Shown one piece after another: positions 63,816 to 64,000 of a DNA stretch of 64,000 nucleotides; position 1 is the first letter of the stretch; the number at the start of each line of letters is the position of its first letter. The DNA lies in contig HE613569.1 in the NCBI GenBank assembly GCA_000283635.1, forward strand, positions 87,501-151,500, read 5' to 3'. The DNA is from Streptococcus macedonicus ACA-DC 198 (GTDB lineage Bacteria > Bacillota > Bacilli > Lactobacillales > Streptococcaceae). The translations under genes were made by a program, and so were the position numbers. The notes below the pieces were generated by a model, which was not told the origin of the DNA, made no database searches, and saw only the letters and a program-made list of their open reading frames with translations.

Positions 63816-63846
63816 AGTAACCAACACTAAGAACATGGAGAATGAC

Positions 63847-64000
63847 ATGGCTACTTATAATCATAAAGAAATTGAGAAAAAATGGCAGGCCTATTGGGCT
63901 GATAATCATACGTTTAAAACAGGAACAGATGCTGATAAACCAAATTTTTATGCGTTGGATATGTTCCCTTACCCATCTGGAGCTGGTCTGCACGTAGGAC
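63847..64000 (+). CDS. leuS: Leucyl-tRNA synthetase, N-terminal part (cut by the window end)
   Basis: The first 51 residues are visible: [17 protein letters not shown], then [17 protein letters not shown], the start of the class I HIGH-type motif. This is the typical opening of bacterial LeuRS. The gene runs off the window, so nothing can be said about the editing or anticodon domains. Confidence 0.96.
   Translation, partial: MATYNHKEIEKKWQAYWADNHTFKTGTDADKPNFYALDMFPYPSGAGLHVG

Overview
The window is a Streptococcus chromosome segment, most likely from the S. bovis/S. equinus complex. The evidence is the low-GC Firmicute gene content, SigX-type (cin-box) competence promoters, a ComR/ComS pair whose ComS ends in ITGWWGL (a double-tryptophan XIP), and the gene order ssb - lev genes - groESL, which I recall from S. 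mutans. Nothing was searched; family names come from motifs and recall.

Layout. 1-2.0 kb: zinc-uptake operon adcRCB with an AdcR operator at its promoter. 2.1-5.8 kb: divergent tyrS and a class A PBP (pbp1b). 5.8-13.6 kb: rpoB and rpoC; the rpoB leader has a terminator/antiterminator-like pair and a possible pseudoknot. 13.7-20.0 kb: DUF1033 gene, comG (comY) pilus operon behind a perfect cin-box, a DNA methyltransferase-like gene and ackA. 20.1-21.7 kb: small XRE repressor with three membrane proteins including a CPBP protease. 21.9-23.3 kb: comR and the 15-codon comS with a perfect ComR box. 23.3-28.2 kb: purD-(DUF523)-purE-purK-orf-purB behind a PurBox. 28.3-31.5 kb: proC, pepA, DUF4651, thioredoxin-like and ytpR genes. 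31.6-33.8 kb: IS3 remnant, competence ssb, and a yeeE/tusA sulfur module bracketed by two near-identical terminators. 33.9-42.4 kb: HAD phosphatase, then a LevQRST-type four-component sensing cluster driving a mannose-family PTS. 42.4-45.8 kb: an ABC importer with fused binding protein and permease, preceded by a Tyr/Phe-rich leader peptide and a chain of alternative hairpins. 45.9-49.2 kb: groESL with CIRCE and CtsR sites, then an rgg gene facing a 20-codon hydrophobic peptide gene. 49.2-51.3 kb: structured non-coding DNA and an ISL3-type IS. 51.4-54.4 kb: a 26-residue membrane peptide, a TcaA-like protein, a pseudouridine synthase and a small protein. 54.6-58.4 kb: a decayed integrative element in the promoter of pbp2a. 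58.4-64.0 kb: pbp2a, rpmG, secE, nusG, a potassium channel, a patatin-like protein and the start of leuS.

Functional themes. Competence is represented at three levels: pheromone circuit (comRS), DNA-uptake pilus (comG) and recombination support (ssb). Peptide signalling appears twice (ComS; the Rgg-associated peptide). Nutrient control is prominent: AdcR/zinc, PurBox/purine, cre sites at ackA and the PTS, paired operators at the PTS promoter, and the aromatic leader peptide. The strongest candidate for a poorly described system is that leader peptide and its six alternative pairings, controlling a fused aromatic-amino-acid-type ABC transporter.
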